The notes beneath the pieces were generated by a model that saw nothing but the letters and a program-made list of their open reading frames with translations, did not search any database and was not told where the DNA came from. A DNA stretch of 64,000 nucleotides from Blastopirellula marina (GTDB lineage: Bacteria; Planctomycetota; Planctomycetia; Pirellulales; Pirellulaceae), in contig NZ_PUHY01000012.1 in assembly GCF_002967765.1 (NCBI RefSeq), forward strand, positions 496,001 to 560,000. Reading direction: 5' to 3'. Position numbers and translations under genes: made by a program. Positions 38,399-47,429 of this stretch are shown one piece after another; the stretch's first letter is position 1; the number at the start of each line of letters is the position of its first letter.

Positions 38399-39481
38399 AT
38401 GCACAAACGACAAGCTTTTACGCTGGTCGAGTTGCTGGTGGTGATTGCCATCATCGGTGTCTTGATCGCACTATTACTCCCCGCCGTACAACAGGCCCGT
38501 GAGGCAGCTCGGCGGATGTCTTGCACCAACAATCTCAAGCAATTGGGGCTGGCAATGCACAATTATGAATCGGCGCATACAGTGTTGCCTCGATTTGGCC
38601 AACGCGACGCGGACTTCTCGGTCCAGGCTCGTCTGCTTCCTTACATCGAGCAAGGCAATCTGTACAACTTGCTCGACTTCTCGCAGATCGCATTCACCGG
38701 CAGCTGGAGCGAGAAGATCCCCAATCCCAAGTTCATCGCGGCTTTCTCAACAGAGATCGACGTCTACCTTTGCCCTAGTGATCCGGCTCCAGAAAGTACC
38801 ACGGTCACCACGAGCGGCGGTCCAGTTACCTATGGTGGTTTGAACTATATGGTCAGCATAGGTAGTGCGAAGGGGACGAACTACGATTTTCGTTGGACGA
38901 CCGATGGTCCGTTCTACGAACCGAGTGGCTGCCGTTTTGCCAATCTGACCGATGGGCTTTCGAATACGGCACTGATGAACGAAACCGTTCGCAGCGTCGG
39001 TGCCGACGAGACATTGGCGGCTGGGCAACTTCCCAGGTTTCCGTATCAGAAGACGCTCAACGGGTCGAGTGGCGTGGGAACAAGCATGGGTTCAAAACGT
39101 GGCATGTCAGGAAGTGGAAGCCCGTGGAGCAGCTATACGGATGGCAGTGGGATGATTGCCAATGCGGATGTCGCTTCCTTTTGGAATCAATTCACCAGTT
39201 GGCGTGGTGGCGAAAGCCCAGCACTACGTGGCCGTGGCACCTCCTGGGCATTCAGCGGGGCAATTAATTCCGCCACCAATGGCTACCTAAGCCCCAATAG
39301 TCGGACGCCGGATGTGGTCACTCACTTCACTGGCTATTTCGCAGCCCGCAGCTTCCACCCTGGCGGAGCCGAGGTGTTATTCGGCGATGGCTCGGTTCGC
39401 TTCTTGAGCGACACAATCGACTTGCCCACGAACCGCAGTCTCTATAGCGGAAGTGGTGGGGAAGTGATTGGCGAATATTAA
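38399..39481 (+). CDS. DUF1559 domain protein (type IV pilin-like N-terminus)
   Basis: Planctomycete-type DUF1559 protein, 360 residues, exported through a prepilin-like N-terminus: QAFTLVELLVVIAIIGVLIA followed by LLPAVQQAREAARRMSCTNNL. The prepilin peptidase site is before FTLVE. The C-terminal DUF1559 body carries the usual HPGGAEVLFGDGSVRFLSD. The ATG at 38399 was chosen because it places the motif at the normal distance; the frame opens 29 codons earlier. DUF1559 proteins are expanded to dozens per genome in planctomycetes; their role is not established. It lies between a Cys/His-rich protein and a DUF4198 protein. Confidence 0.92.
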   Translation: MHKRQAFTLVELLVVIAIIGVLIALLLPAVQQAREAARRMSCTNNLKQLGLAMHNYESAHTVLPRFGQRDADFSVQARLLPYIEQGNLYNLLDFSQIAFTGSWSEKIPNPKFIAAFSTEIDVYLCPSDPAPESTTVTTSGGPVTYGGLNYMVSIGSAKGTNYDFRWTTDGPFYEPSGCRFANLTDGLSNTALMNETVRSVGADETLAAGQLPRFPYQKTLNGSSGVGTSMGSKRGMSGSGSPWSSYTDGSGMIANADVASFWNQFTSWRGGESPALRGRGTSWAFSGAINSATNGYLSPNSRTPDVVTHFTGYFAARSFHPGGAEVLFGDGSVRFLSDTIDLPTNRSLYSGSGGEVIGEY

Positions 39482-39528
39482 TTACTGACTTACTCCATAT
39501 CTCTCAACTACATCTCAAAGACTTAATC

Positions 39529-40329
39529 ATGAAAAAAACACTTACTACGTTGGCCATGGTTGCAATGACCGCAGTTTCCGCTTCGGCACACGATACGTGG
39601 GTCGAAACCAATACGGGGATCGTACGAACGGGCGATGCCATTTACATCGATTTGAAACTCGGAAATCATGGCAACGAGCATCGTGATTTTAAGATGGCGA
39701 GCAAAGCCAACCCAGCTGATGGAACTTGGGACGTCGTCACTCCGTCAGGCAAACAGTTTGATTTGACCAGTGTCGCCGTCGACCTAGGTTACGCCCCGAA
39801 AGAAGGTTTTTGGAATGCGAAGTATGTGGCGGATACGGCCGGTTTGTATGCTGTATCGCACACGCGCGATCAAGTCGTAAACCACGGACATCCCGTTCGC
39901 AGCATTAAAAGTGGGAAGACCTTCTTCATCGTCAGTGATAGCCTTGCTCAAGTCCCCAGCGACTTGACCGGTTTTAATAAACCACTGGGGCATGATCTGG
40001 AACTGGTTCCCACCGAGAATCCGGTCGCTCCACTCGGACCTGGCAAGCCGATCTCCGTGAAGCTTTTGTTTCATGGCAAACCACTGGCGAACACACGAGT
40101 TTCGTTCATCCCACGCCGGGAAACGTTGAAAGAGGGTTTTGACGAAACATATGAACGAAAAACGAACCAGCAAGGAGAGGCGAGTTTCACGCCGAAAACA
40201 GGCGACCAGTATTTGGTCGTAGCCCACGTGAAGCAGCCGGAAGCGAAAGGAGAAGGCTACGACGAAACGGCCTACAGCGCGACGCTGTTGGTGATTGTGC
40301 CGGAGCGTTGTCCTTGCTGCGGCGAGTAA
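39529..40329 (+). CDS. DUF4198 domain periplasmic protein
   Basis: Signal peptide (MKKTLTTLAMVAMTAVSASA), then HDTWVETNTGIVRTGDAIYI at the mature N-terminus, the usual opening of DUF4198 proteins, which are linked to uptake of nickel, cobalt or other metals in some bacteria. The C-terminal carboxypeptidase-regulatory-like Ig fold has FHGKPLANTRVSFIPRR. The chain ends in ERCPCCGE, an extra CxxC pair suited to metal binding. Third gene of a unit with the Cys/His-rich protein and a DUF1559 protein; a shared role in metal handling is inferred from this company. A terminator follows. Confidence 0.88.
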   Translation: MKKTLTTLAMVAMTAVSASAHDTWVETNTGIVRTGDAIYIDLKLGNHGNEHRDFKMASKANPADGTWDVVTPSGKQFDLTSVAVDLGYAPKEGFWNAKYVADTAGLYAVSHTRDQVVNHGHPVRSIKSGKTFFIVSDSLAQVPSDLTGFNKPLGHDLELVPTENPVAPLGPGKPISVKLLFHGKPLANTRVSFIPRRETLKEGFDETYERKTNQQGEASFTPKTGDQYLVVAHVKQPEAKGEGYDETAYSATLLVIVPERCPCCGE

Positions 40330-40666
40330 CCCAAAGAATCGTCCCTCTCTTCGAACTGAGGAGAGGGACCTTCTTTTGCATTATCAGCATGCCACTTATT
40401 GCGGTCTCACAACTAGCCGTCAGTCCTGTTGATATCTGGCAAATCTGTTCGATCGAAGTTTCGCTGATCGTTGAAACTTCGGTATCCGCGGTTCTTTCAC
40501 CGGATTTATGTCTTGCCAGCAGTGATACCATTCGAGAAAAATGCTGGAATTCAGCTGGCCGGAAAGCCGATCGCTTTACAGTCTTCGGCGACTCTGTCAC
40601 GATGAATACTCGGCCGCACCAGCTTGCGGTCTTATTTGGTTTCTTGATTCGTAAAAGGATGTCCGG
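40330..40666. other. Intergenic region after the DUF4198 gene
   Basis: 337 bases. It holds the terminator at 40341-40377 and an AGGA at 40654 that sets the start of the next gene. Longer frames crossing it are read-through of neighbouring genes and are not supported. No promoter can be named. Confidence 0.55.
40341..40377 (+). terminator. Rho-independent terminator
   Basis: 9-bp perfect stem (GTCCCTCTC / GAGAGGGAC) with an 11-base loop, then CTTCTTTT, 12 bases past the DUF4198 stop. Confidence 0.8.
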
Positions 40667-40933
40667 ATGGCCAAGTCCTACACTAAGCATCAGCAAAATA
40701 TCATTAAGCGGTATTACGACAACAAGGACGCCATTGCGACGCAGAAGCTGCAAGAAAACATCACCGAGCTCTACCTGGCAGAAGGTAAGAAGCGGGCCAC
40801 CGTCTGGAAGCGGATTATCGGCCATCTTGAGAAGCTGGAAGTTCCCAAACAACAGATCGACCATTTGGTCAAATCGGACGACGCGACCTTGGTTGCCAAG
40901 TACCTCGAACGATTGATGGCCAAGGAAACTTAA
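40667..40933 (+). CDS. Small conserved-looking helical protein, 88 aa
   Basis: No family known to me by name. AGGA lies 9 bases before the ATG. The protein is predicted almost wholly helical, beginning AKSYTKHQQNIIKRYYDNKD and containing ELYLAEGKKRATVWKRIIGH, Lys-rich with no cysteines. It is followed 15 bases on by the iron-type dehydrogenase and may be in its operon. Nothing indicates a nucleic-acid or metal site. Confidence 0.7.
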   Translation: MAKSYTKHQQNIIKRYYDNKDAIATQKLQENITELYLAEGKKRATVWKRIIGHLEKLEVPKQQIDHLVKSDDATLVAKYLERLMAKET

Positions 40934-40948
40934 GCAGCACGCGGCATT

Positions 40949-42154
40949 ATGGCAGACTCCTGGAGCTTTTTTTCCGCCGGACAGTTTACGTTCGGTTGTG
41001 GTTCTCGGCACGAACTTGGCAAACACGCGGTCCGACGAGGTTATCGCAAGCTGTTGATCGTTACCGATTCGACGCTCGCGGGCCTCGGTCTGGTACAGCC
41101 GCTGCACGACGACTTGAGCGAGCATGGCGTGCAAGTCGAAGTCTTCGACGGCAGTGCCGCCGAGCCGGACCTGTCGATCGCCGAGAACGCTGCGCTCACG
41201 GCGAGAACGTTCCAGCCCGATGCTATTTTAGGCCTCGGAGGCGGCAGCAATATCGATCTGGCGAAGGTAACCTCCGTCCTCGCAACGCACGGAGGTCGGC
41301 CGCAAGATTTCTTTGGCTGGGACAACGTACCAAACCCAATCATTCCTGTGATTGCGATGCCAACCACGGCCGGTACCGGAAGCGAAGTATCGCAATCGGC
41401 TGTGCTGACCGATAGTCAATCGAGTATGAAGGTCAGTATTCTCAGCCAATTCATGCGGCCAGCGCTAGCTCTTGTCGATCCTGAGCTTACTTATACCTGC
41501 CCGAAGCAGGTCACTGCAGATAGTGGTATCGATGCATTGACCCATGCGGTTGAAGCTTATCTCTCCAAAGATGCCGCCGAAATCGCTGCTCAGCCGGGCG
41601 AAGCCATCCCGTACAGTGGATGCACACCGATTGGGGAACTGATGGCAGAAGAAGCGATTGCCCTGGTTGCTCGTTACCTGCCAGCTGCTGTGCACGAACC
41701 AGAAAACAAGGTCGCTCGCGAGAAGATGGCGTTGGCAGCGTCGTTGGCGGGGCTCGCATTTTCGAATTGCGGCGTCGCGGTAGTCCACGCACTCGAATAC
41801 CCAATCGGGGGTCGCGTTCATTGCAGTCACGGAGCGGGTAACGGCTTACTATTGCCGTACGTGATGCGTTACAACCTACCGAAGCGGGAAGCGAAACTGG
41901 CTCGGATTGCGGAGCTCTTCAATCCGATCGGCGACCATGGCAGCGATATGGAGGCTGCTTTGGTCGCGATTCGTGAAGTGGAACAATTGAAAAGCTTTAT
42001 CGGTATCCCTGAGAGGCTGACCTCGCTTGGCGTAACGGAAGAGATGTTGCCCGAATTCGCTGACAAATCAATCGCCATCAGTCGGCTGATGAACATCAAT
42101 CCGCGGACGCCCACGCGTGATGACCTGCTTAAGATTCTCCAGGAAGCCCTTTGA
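40949..42154 (+). CDS. Iron-containing alcohol dehydrogenase
   Basis: Type III (iron-dependent) alcohol dehydrogenase, 401 residues, cytoplasmic and NAD(P)-dependent. The nucleotide-binding loop is LGLGGGSNIDLAK. The metal ligands are Asp and His in GIDALTHAVEAY, and the two His of CGVAVVHALEYPIGGRVHCS followed by HGAGNG. MPTTAGTGSEVSQSA is the canonical block. A 12-residue insert near residue 215 (AAQPGEAIPYSG) is longer than in E. coli FucO. The substrate cannot be read; lactaldehyde, propanediol and aldehyde reduction are typical. A sugar-isomerase-like gene lies 175 bases downstream. Confidence 0.93.
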   Translation: MADSWSFFSAGQFTFGCGSRHELGKHAVRRGYRKLLIVTDSTLAGLGLVQPLHDDLSEHGVQVEVFDGSAAEPDLSIAENAALTARTFQPDAILGLGGGSNIDLAKVTSVLATHGGRPQDFFGWDNVPNPIIPVIAMPTTAGTGSEVSQSAVLTDSQSSMKVSILSQFMRPALALVDPELTYTCPKQVTADSGIDALTHAVEAYLSKDAAEIAAQPGEAIPYSGCTPIGELMAEEAIALVARYLPAAVHEPENKVAREKMALAASLAGLAFSNCGVAVVHALEYPIGGRVHCSHGAGNGLLLPYVMRYNLPKREAKLARIAELFNPIGDHGSDMEAALVAIREVEQLKSFIGIPERLTSLGVTEEMLPEFADKSIAISRLMNINPRTPTRDDLLKILQEAL

Positions 42155-42329
42155 TCCGCTGGTTGTTCCAGACTCGCGATTGGCATAGAACGTATGGTTC
42201 GCATTCCGTGCTTGTTGGCTGAGCGAGCTATCTGAGGAGCAAACGATCTTCGATCCTGTTCGCTTGCCTGGCTTTCGACGCTCAACCTAGCTTTCTCTCA
42301 CCCCAAGAGACAGCGCCTTTGAGATATCT

Positions 42330-43154
42330 ATGTTCCGCTACGCAATTTGTAACGAGACCTACCAAGACTGGCCGTTTGAAAACGCCTTGTCGCATGCCAA
42401 AGAAGCTGGCTACGATGCGATTGAAATCGCGCCTTTCACGCTAGCCTCAACGGCCTACGATGTGACGGACAAGATGCGAGGTAAGATCCGCGAAGAAATC
42501 GTCGATGCGGAACTGGAAGTCGTGGGTCTGCACTGGCTGTTAGCGAAGACTGAGGGTTTCTACCTGACCACGCCCGATGACGACGTCCGTCGGCGCACGA
42601 GTGACTACTTCTGCGAGCTGGCCCGTCTTTGTCGTGATCTGGGGGGCAGCATCATGGTGCTTGGAAGCCCCCAGCAGCGGAACCTGCTGCCGGGTGTCAG
42701 CGAATCGGAAGCGATGCGTTTGGCGGCCGATTGCATTCGACGTGCGATGCCCACCTTAGAACAGTGCGATATAACTCTAGCTCTCGAGCCACTCGGTCCT
42801 GCTGAAGGTGATTTCTTAAATACGGCCGAGAAGGGGATGGAGTTAATGGATCTGATTGATTCTCCCAACTGCAAAATCCATCTCGACGTCAAAGCCATGT
42901 CGGCCGAAGAAAAACCGATTCCGCAAATCATTCGAGAAACGGCCCCGAATATCGCGCACTTTCACGCAAACGATCCAAACAAACGCGGCCCAGGCATGGG
43001 TGACGTCGATTTCGTCCCTATCTTCCAGTCCTTAAAAGAAGTTGGCTACGACGGATGGGTTTCGGTCGAGGTATTCGACTACGAGCCTGGTATTGAATCG
43101 CTGGTAAAAGACAGTATCGCCTATATGCGTCAGTGTGAGTCGGCGGTCGTCTAA
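42330..43154 (+). CDS. Sugar phosphate isomerase/epimerase (AP endonuclease 2 superfamily)
   Basis: TIM-barrel protein of the xylose-isomerase-like superfamily, 274 residues. The four metal ligands expected for these isomerases are in place: Glu153 (ALEPLG), Asp186 (IHLDVK), His212 (HFHAND) and Glu247 (VSVEVFD). No signal peptide. Hexulose epimerase, tagatose-3-epimerase and inosose dehydratase share this core, so the substrate is open. It reads with the alcohol dehydrogenase upstream and thyA downstream but gaps of 175 and 38 bases give no clear operon evidence. Confidence 0.88.
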   Translation: MFRYAICNETYQDWPFENALSHAKEAGYDAIEIAPFTLASTAYDVTDKMRGKIREEIVDAELEVVGLHWLLAKTEGFYLTTPDDDVRRRTSDYFCELARLCRDLGGSIMVLGSPQQRNLLPGVSESEAMRLAADCIRRAMPTLEQCDITLALEPLGPAEGDFLNTAEKGMELMDLIDSPNCKIHLDVKAMSAEEKPIPQIIRETAPNIAHFHANDPNKRGPGMGDVDFVPIFQSLKEVGYDGWVSVEVFDYEPGIESLVKDSIAYMRQCESAVV

Positions 43155-43192
43155 TAAGTCACGTTCCTTGGCCTCCTAATCAGTTTCCGACG

Positions 43193-43987
43193 ATGCAGCA
43201 ATATCTCGACCTAATGCGGCGCATCCTAAACGAAGGCGCCGAGAAGCACGATCGAACCGGTACCGGCACGCTCAGCGTGTTTGGTCATCAAATGCGTTTT
43301 GATCTTTCCCAGGGATTCCCCGCAGTCACAACCAAGAAGCTGCATCTGCGGTCAATCATTCACGAGCTGCTCTGGTTTCTGCAAGGGGACACGAATATTC
43401 GCTACCTTCGTGAGAACAAGGTCTCGATCTGGGATGAATGGGCAGATGAAGAAGGCAACCTTGGCCCAGTCTACGGTAAACAATGGCGAAGCTGGCTCAC
43501 ACCTAGCGGTGAGTCGATCGACCAGATGTCGCAGTTGATTCAACAGATCAAAACGAACCCTGATTCACGGCGGCTGATCGTTTCCGCCTGGAATGTGGCC
43601 GATGTGCCGAACATGGCGTTGCCGCCGTGCCATTTGCTGTTTCAGTTCTATGTGGCCAACGGTAGGCTTTCGTGCCAGTTGTATCAACGCAGCGCGGATG
43701 TCTTCTTAGGAGTTCCATTTAACATTGCTTCGTACGCATTATTGACGATGATGATTGCTCAGGTCACCGATCTCGAACCGGGCGACTTCGTGCATACCTT
43801 TGGCGATGCCCATCTTTACCTGAATCACTTGGATCAAACTAAGCTCCAGCTTTCTCGCGATCCACGTCCCTTGCCAACGATGAAGATCAATCCTGAGGTC
43901 AAAGACCTTTTCGCGTTTCGGTTCGAGGACTTCGAGCTGCAGAATTATGAGCCGCATCCGCACATCTCAGCTCCGGTTGCCGTATGA
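43193..43987 (+). CDS. thyA: Thymidylate synthase
   Basis: Converts dUMP to dTMP with methylenetetrahydrofolate. 264 residues, the same length as E. coli ThyA. The catalytic cysteine is Cys146 in [12 protein letters not shown], and [29 protein letters not shown] and [11 protein letters not shown] are intact. It overlaps the folA start (ATGA at 43984-43987), a coupled arrangement that keeps folate recycling matched to dTMP synthesis. Confidence 0.97.
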   Translation: MQQYLDLMRRILNEGAEKHDRTGTGTLSVFGHQMRFDLSQGFPAVTTKKLHLRSIIHELLWFLQGDTNIRYLRENKVSIWDEWADEEGNLGPVYGKQWRSWLTPSGESIDQMSQLIQQIKTNPDSRRLIVSAWNVADVPNMALPPCHLLFQFYVANGRLSCQLYQRSADVFLGVPFNIASYALLTMMIAQVTDLEPGDFVHTFGDAHLYLNHLDQTKLQLSRDPRPLPTMKINPEVKDLFAFRFEDFELQNYEPHPHISAPVAV

Positions 43988-44484
43988 GAATCTCGATGAT
44001 TGTCGCCGCCAGTCAGGACTGGGTCATTGGCCGAGACGGGGACATGCCGTGGCGTTTGTCCAGCGATTTAAAGAGGTTCAAAAGCCTCACGATGGGGCAT
44101 CCCATGATCATGGGACGCAAGACCTACGAGTCGATTGGACGCCTGCTACCAGGTCGGACCACAATCATCGTGACGCGCGATCCAGAGTATGTGGTTGAAG
44201 GCGCTGTGATCGCCCATACCATTGGTGAAGCAATCTCGGCCTGTGAAGAAGCGGACGAGGCTTTTATCGTCGGCGGAGCCGAAATCTACCGAGCAACACT
44301 TCCCTGGGCGACGCGACTTTATCTGACGAAAGTCCATGCCTTGATCCCGGACGGGGATACACATTTTCCACTGGTCAACTTCGCCGAGTGGGAGCTCGAA
44401 TCGTCCGAGGAGATACCAGCAGACGAGAAAAACCTCTACGCAACTCGGTTCGAGATCTGGGATCGGTTACCGGTCGCCGATTAG
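43984..44484 (+). CDS. folA: Dihydrofolate reductase
   Basis: Reduces dihydrofolate, regenerating the cofactor oxidised by ThyA. 166 residues, start overlapping the thyA stop. Key features: [19 protein letters not shown], the substrate-binding Asp28 in [23 protein letters not shown] for NADPH binding, and [19 protein letters not shown]. Convergent with the methyltransferase gene, which ends 8 bases after this stop. Confidence 0.96.
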   Translation: MRISMIVAASQDWVIGRDGDMPWRLSSDLKRFKSLTMGHPMIMGRKTYESIGRLLPGRTTIIVTRDPEYVVEGAVIAHTIGEAISACEEADEAFIVGGAEIYRATLPWATRLYLTKVHALIPDGDTHFPLVNFAEWELESSEEIPADEKNLYATRFEIWDRLPVAD

Positions 44485-44492
44485 CGTTTGAA

Positions 44493-45389
44493 CTACTTAG
44501 TGCTGGTCTGCTTCAGACGTCGTCCCTTGGCCGTACTTGGGGCACTCGTTAGCGGGTTCTCTGCTCCTACCAAGGGATCGCCGACCTCAACCTTGTCGAG
44601 ACGTTCACCCACTTGTTTCGCATAGTCAGGCGAGAGTTCATAACCTAAGAATTGGCGCCCCAATTTCTTGGCCGTGATGAGGGTCGATCCGCTGCCGGCG
44701 AATGGGTCCATCACCACTTCGCCTTCGTTCGAGCTGCACTTTATGATTCGACCCAGTAGTTGCTCTGGCATCTGGCAGCCATGAAACCCGGCGCGTTCTT
44801 TGAAGGTACCGGCGACACGGGGGAAGTACCAGGTATCTTCTTCACTACTGAAGCTTTCGGGCGCATCTTGTGGTCGAAGAATCCAAGTATCGTCCGGCAC
44901 CCGCCCCTTCGGATTGGCTCGCTTATCGCCGTAAACGAGCATCCTGGCGCTGGGCACTCGGACTTCCGTATCGTTGAACGTGAACTTCTTGGCGTCTTTC
45001 GTAAAGTAAAAGATGTGAGCGTGACTGCGTGTGAATTTACTTTTGCAATGAACGCCAAACGTGTAGTACCAAACCACCCAATTACGACAATGAAAGCCAA
45101 GCGTGCGCGTCGCCAGAACTTTTAGCTCGGCGGCGAATTCATCTCCGATTGCCAGCCAAAATGCTCCTGTCGGCTTCAGCACGCGATGAACTTCTTTCAT
45201 CCATGCCTCACTCCAATCGAGATACTCATCGACCGAGCGGCGGTCGTCGTAGACGTCGTACTTATACCCGATATTGAAAGGGGGATCCGCGAAAGCCAAG
45301 TCGATCGAGCCTTCCGGAAGCTTCTTCATCTGGGCGATACAATCGCCGGTGGTTACTCCCGAAGCAGGGATCTCAAGAGGCTTCGCCAT
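44493..45389 (-). CDS. Orphan site-specific DNA methyltransferase, beta class (N6-adenine or N4-cytosine)
   Basis: 298 residues. Catalytic motif IV is ADPPFNIGY near residues 34-42 and the AdoMet motif I is [18 protein letters not shown] near 230-246; motif IV before motif I is the beta-class order, as in CcrM and HinfI methyltransferases. DPPF is most often N6-adenine but N4-cytosine cannot be excluded. No restriction enzyme gene lies nearby, so it is probably a solitary, epigenetic or DNA-labelling enzyme. The C-terminal 50 residues are basic and could contact DNA. Its target sequence cannot be predicted. It converges on folA. Confidence 0.9.
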   Translation of the reverse strand: MAKPLEIPASGVTTGDCIAQMKKLPEGSIDLAFADPPFNIGYKYDVYDDRRSVDEYLDWSEAWMKEVHRVLKPTGAFWLAIGDEFAAELKVLATRTLGFHCRNWVVWYYTFGVHCKSKFTRSHAHIFYFTKDAKKFTFNDTEVRVPSARMLVYGDKRANPKGRVPDDTWILRPQDAPESFSSEEDTWYFPRVAGTFKERAGFHGCQMPEQLLGRIIKCSSNEGEVVMDPFAGSGSTLITAKKLGRQFLGYELSPDYAKQVGERLDKVEVGDPLVGAENPLTSAPSTAKGRRLKQTSTK

Positions 45390-45700
45390 GGCAGCCCTCC
45401 TTGGCGGTGATGTTTCTACGAAACAGGCATTTTAATCAGTTCCCCAGTGTAAAGGCAGTCGTCACGCCGCGCAATCCTGTCAATGGAGGCGATCGCGCCG
45501 TTTCTTTGCCTCAAATAGCCCAAGACAACGCACCAAAGACGCTGTTGGAGTTCCGTCTGAGCAGAAACCTTGCGGCTTTCGAGATCAGGGAGTTGACCCA
45601 CCAATATTGGTAGGTGATGTTAGTAATTATGACGTCGTTGACGGGTTCTCTTCTCCCGAGACGTTGCGCGGCGAAGCACTTTACCTGGAAATGTCCTGAC
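45390..45700. other. Intergenic region
   Basis: 311 bases between divergent genes. The STAS frame is open from 45614 but has no start support before 45701. I see no hairpin, promoter pair or RNA motif I can defend. Confidence 0.5.
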
Positions 45701-46081
45701 ATGAGCGATGCCACTACCGATTTGGTTCACCAAACTCTCACCGATGATGTCCTGGTCCTGACTCCCCAGGTCGACCAAATGCGCGAGACCGATGTCTGTT
45801 ATGCCGTCCGCGATGGAATGACGCACTTCGTACAGAATATCGAGCATCGTCGCGTCGTCATTGATATGAAAAACGTCACTTTCGTCAGCAGTACTGGCAT
45901 TTTGGCGTTTCTAAATCTGCGGCGTTCCGTTCCGAACTCCGACGAACGGATCATTTTCTGCCATCTCTCAGACGACCTACTAGGCATGTTTCGGATTTGC
46001 AAACTGATCTCAGACGATCCTCAGAATCCCACTCCATTCCGAAACGTCGACACGCTAGAAACGGCGATTTCGGAAGCCTGA
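45701..46081 (+). CDS. STAS domain protein (anti-sigma factor antagonist-like)
   Basis: 126 residues, a stand-alone STAS fold. The phosphorylatable serine position is Ser64 in VTFVSSTGILAF; the neighbour Ser63 stands where canonical SpoIIAA has Asp, so the site reads SSTG instead of DSTG. The ATG at 45701 was chosen since it starts a family-like N-terminus (the open frame begins at 45614). No anti-sigma kinase or sigma factor is adjacent, so the partner is unknown. Confidence 0.85.
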   Translation: MSDATTDLVHQTLTDDVLVLTPQVDQMRETDVCYAVRDGMTHFVQNIEHRRVVIDMKNVTFVSSTGILAFLNLRRSVPNSDERIIFCHLSDDLLGMFRICKLISDDPQNPTPFRNVDTLETAISEA

Positions 46082-46261
46082 TGTCTGACAGATGGACGTT
46101 AAATGACGTCCTCATCGGCAAATGGAGAGTTGCGGGGATGACTTTTCATTTGTAGCCTTATACTCAGACGAACCTATTCTTCCAGGCCTGGTGGAGGTCG
46201 CCATCCTTTGCGAGGACGGCCTCACTCGCCTACGTTTTTATAAGTAAGGCCTCCCACCCTC

Positions 46262-46639
46262 ATGCCCGACCTCCTGCTCGAAGCCGTTAACCCAGTACTG
46301 CCGTCCCGCGACGTGAAGCAGTCGATCCAGTTTTACTGTGAAAAACTCGGGTTTAAACTTTCGTTTCAAGATGCCGACGATCCTCGCTATGCGGCCGTCA
46401 CACGTGACCGGGTTGAGATTCATCTTCGCTGGCACGATGCTTCCAGTTGGGATCGAGTTGAGCGTCCGAACATTCGCATCGCCGTTTGCGACGTCGAACA
46501 TCTTTACAGCGTGTTCCAACCACTGGGAATCTTCGCTTCCGATACCACACTCCGCGATACGGCCTTCGGCACAAGGGAATTCGGTTTCTTTGATCCGGAT
46601 GGCAACTTGTTGACGTTTTACTCGGACCTCGGGCAGTAG
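46262..46639 (+). CDS. VOC family protein (glyoxalase/bleomycin resistance-like)
   Basis: 125 residues with two beta-alpha-beta-beta-beta modules. Start motif NPVLPSRDVKQSIQFYCEKL (the SxxFYxxxLGF pattern) and end motif FGFFDPDGNLLTFY are typical. Residues aligned to metal ligands are not complete, so it resembles the bleomycin-binding group more than glyoxalase I. Its ligand is unknown. A 57-base gap separates it from the YbaN-like gene. Confidence 0.85.
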   Translation: MPDLLLEAVNPVLPSRDVKQSIQFYCEKLGFKLSFQDADDPRYAAVTRDRVEIHLRWHDASSWDRVERPNIRIAVCDVEHLYSVFQPLGIFASDTTLRDTAFGTREFGFFDPDGNLLTFYSDLGQ

Positions 46640-46696
46640 AAACTCAATTTCACGTGCCCCTGTCCTTCCAACTGGAGAGGTCCGCCTGAGCATACG

Positions 46697-47212
46697 ATGA
46701 CCCATCCTCCGGTCCCACAGATATCGTGGACAAGACGTTTGCTCTACCTTGGCTGCGCAGCATTTTTCTTCAGCCTGGCCGTGCTCGGGATGATCCTGCC
46801 AATTGTCCCGGCGACCCCTTTTCTGCTAGTGACCAGCTACTTTCTCGTGCGGTCATTTCCAAAGCTGAACGACCTTTTGCTCGATATGCCGTACTTCGGT
46901 CCCATTTTGTACGACTGGGAGGTCCGCAAAGGAATCAAGGCCAGCGTTAAGCTTCAAGCGATTGCCACCGTTGTTTTGGGGTGGGGGATCTCGATCTGGC
47001 TTTTTCCGATTCCTGTGTGGGCTTTGGTGATCATGGCCGTTCTGGTCACAATCGGGATCTTGGTGATCTACCGAGTACCAGAGCCGCGCGATCCATTGGA
47101 GGCCAAACCAGAGAGGGATCAGGAAGAAACACGAACCGACTATCCTGATCCAGACAATCCGTACGCCTCGCCGCACGAAATCGACCCGGTTCGAAACGAC
47201 TCGCAAACGTAA
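46697..47212 (+). CDS. YbaN/DUF454 family inner-membrane protein
   Basis: 171 residues with three membrane helices. The core AVLGMILPIVPATPFLLVTS is the DUF454 signature, followed by FPKLNDLLLDMPYFGPILYD. After the last helix there is a Pro/Asp-rich hydrophilic tail of about 40 residues, longer than in E. coli YbaN. Function of the family is unknown. It converges on the small membrane gene at 47223. Confidence 0.88.
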   Translation: MTHPPVPQISWTRRLLYLGCAAFFFSLAVLGMILPIVPATPFLLVTSYFLVRSFPKLNDLLLDMPYFGPILYDWEVRKGIKASVKLQAIATVVLGWGISIWLFPIPVWALVIMAVLVTIGILVIYRVPEPRDPLEAKPERDQEETRTDYPDPDNPYASPHEIDPVRNDSQT

Positions 47213-47222
47213 TTGATTGCGA

Positions 47223-47420
47223 TCAAGCAATCCCCTTCTGCTGCAGTGCCAGATAGACCAGCAGCACGACCCACAGCACGGCGATCGCAATCATTGCCAC
47301 GAGGAATACGCGGTTGCGTTTCGGCGGATTGCTGGTTGGAAGAAACGTCGGAACAGTGCGAGGTTCTTCAGGCGGAGCCGCTGGCCGCGATTTCTTCTTC
47401 TCTTGCTTAGCCGCCGTCAT
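47223..47420 (-). CDS. Small single-pass membrane protein, 65 aa
   Basis: AAGG lies 8 bases before the ATG. A basic, Pro-rich N-terminal half is followed by one membrane helix (RVFLVAMIAIAVLWVVLLVY) and a short tail, so the N-terminus probably stays in the cytoplasm. No family recognised. It lies 9 bases after the Minf_1886 gene in the same direction and is probably the last gene of the ricT operon. Confidence 0.65.
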   Translation of the reverse strand: MTAAKQEKKKSRPAAPPEEPRTVPTFLPTSNPPKRNRVFLVAMIAIAVLWVVLLVYLALQQKGIA

Positions 47421-47429
47421 GATGTCGCC

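Noticed and set aside
40308-40916. Plus-strand frame of 202 codons over the small helical gene
   Set aside because: Starts inside the DUF4198 gene, spans the terminator and overlaps the well-supported 88-residue gene in another frame.
40187-41134. Minus-strand frame of 315 codons
   Set aside because: Crosses three plus-strand genes and a terminator; Cys/Arg-rich, no domain, antisense shadow.
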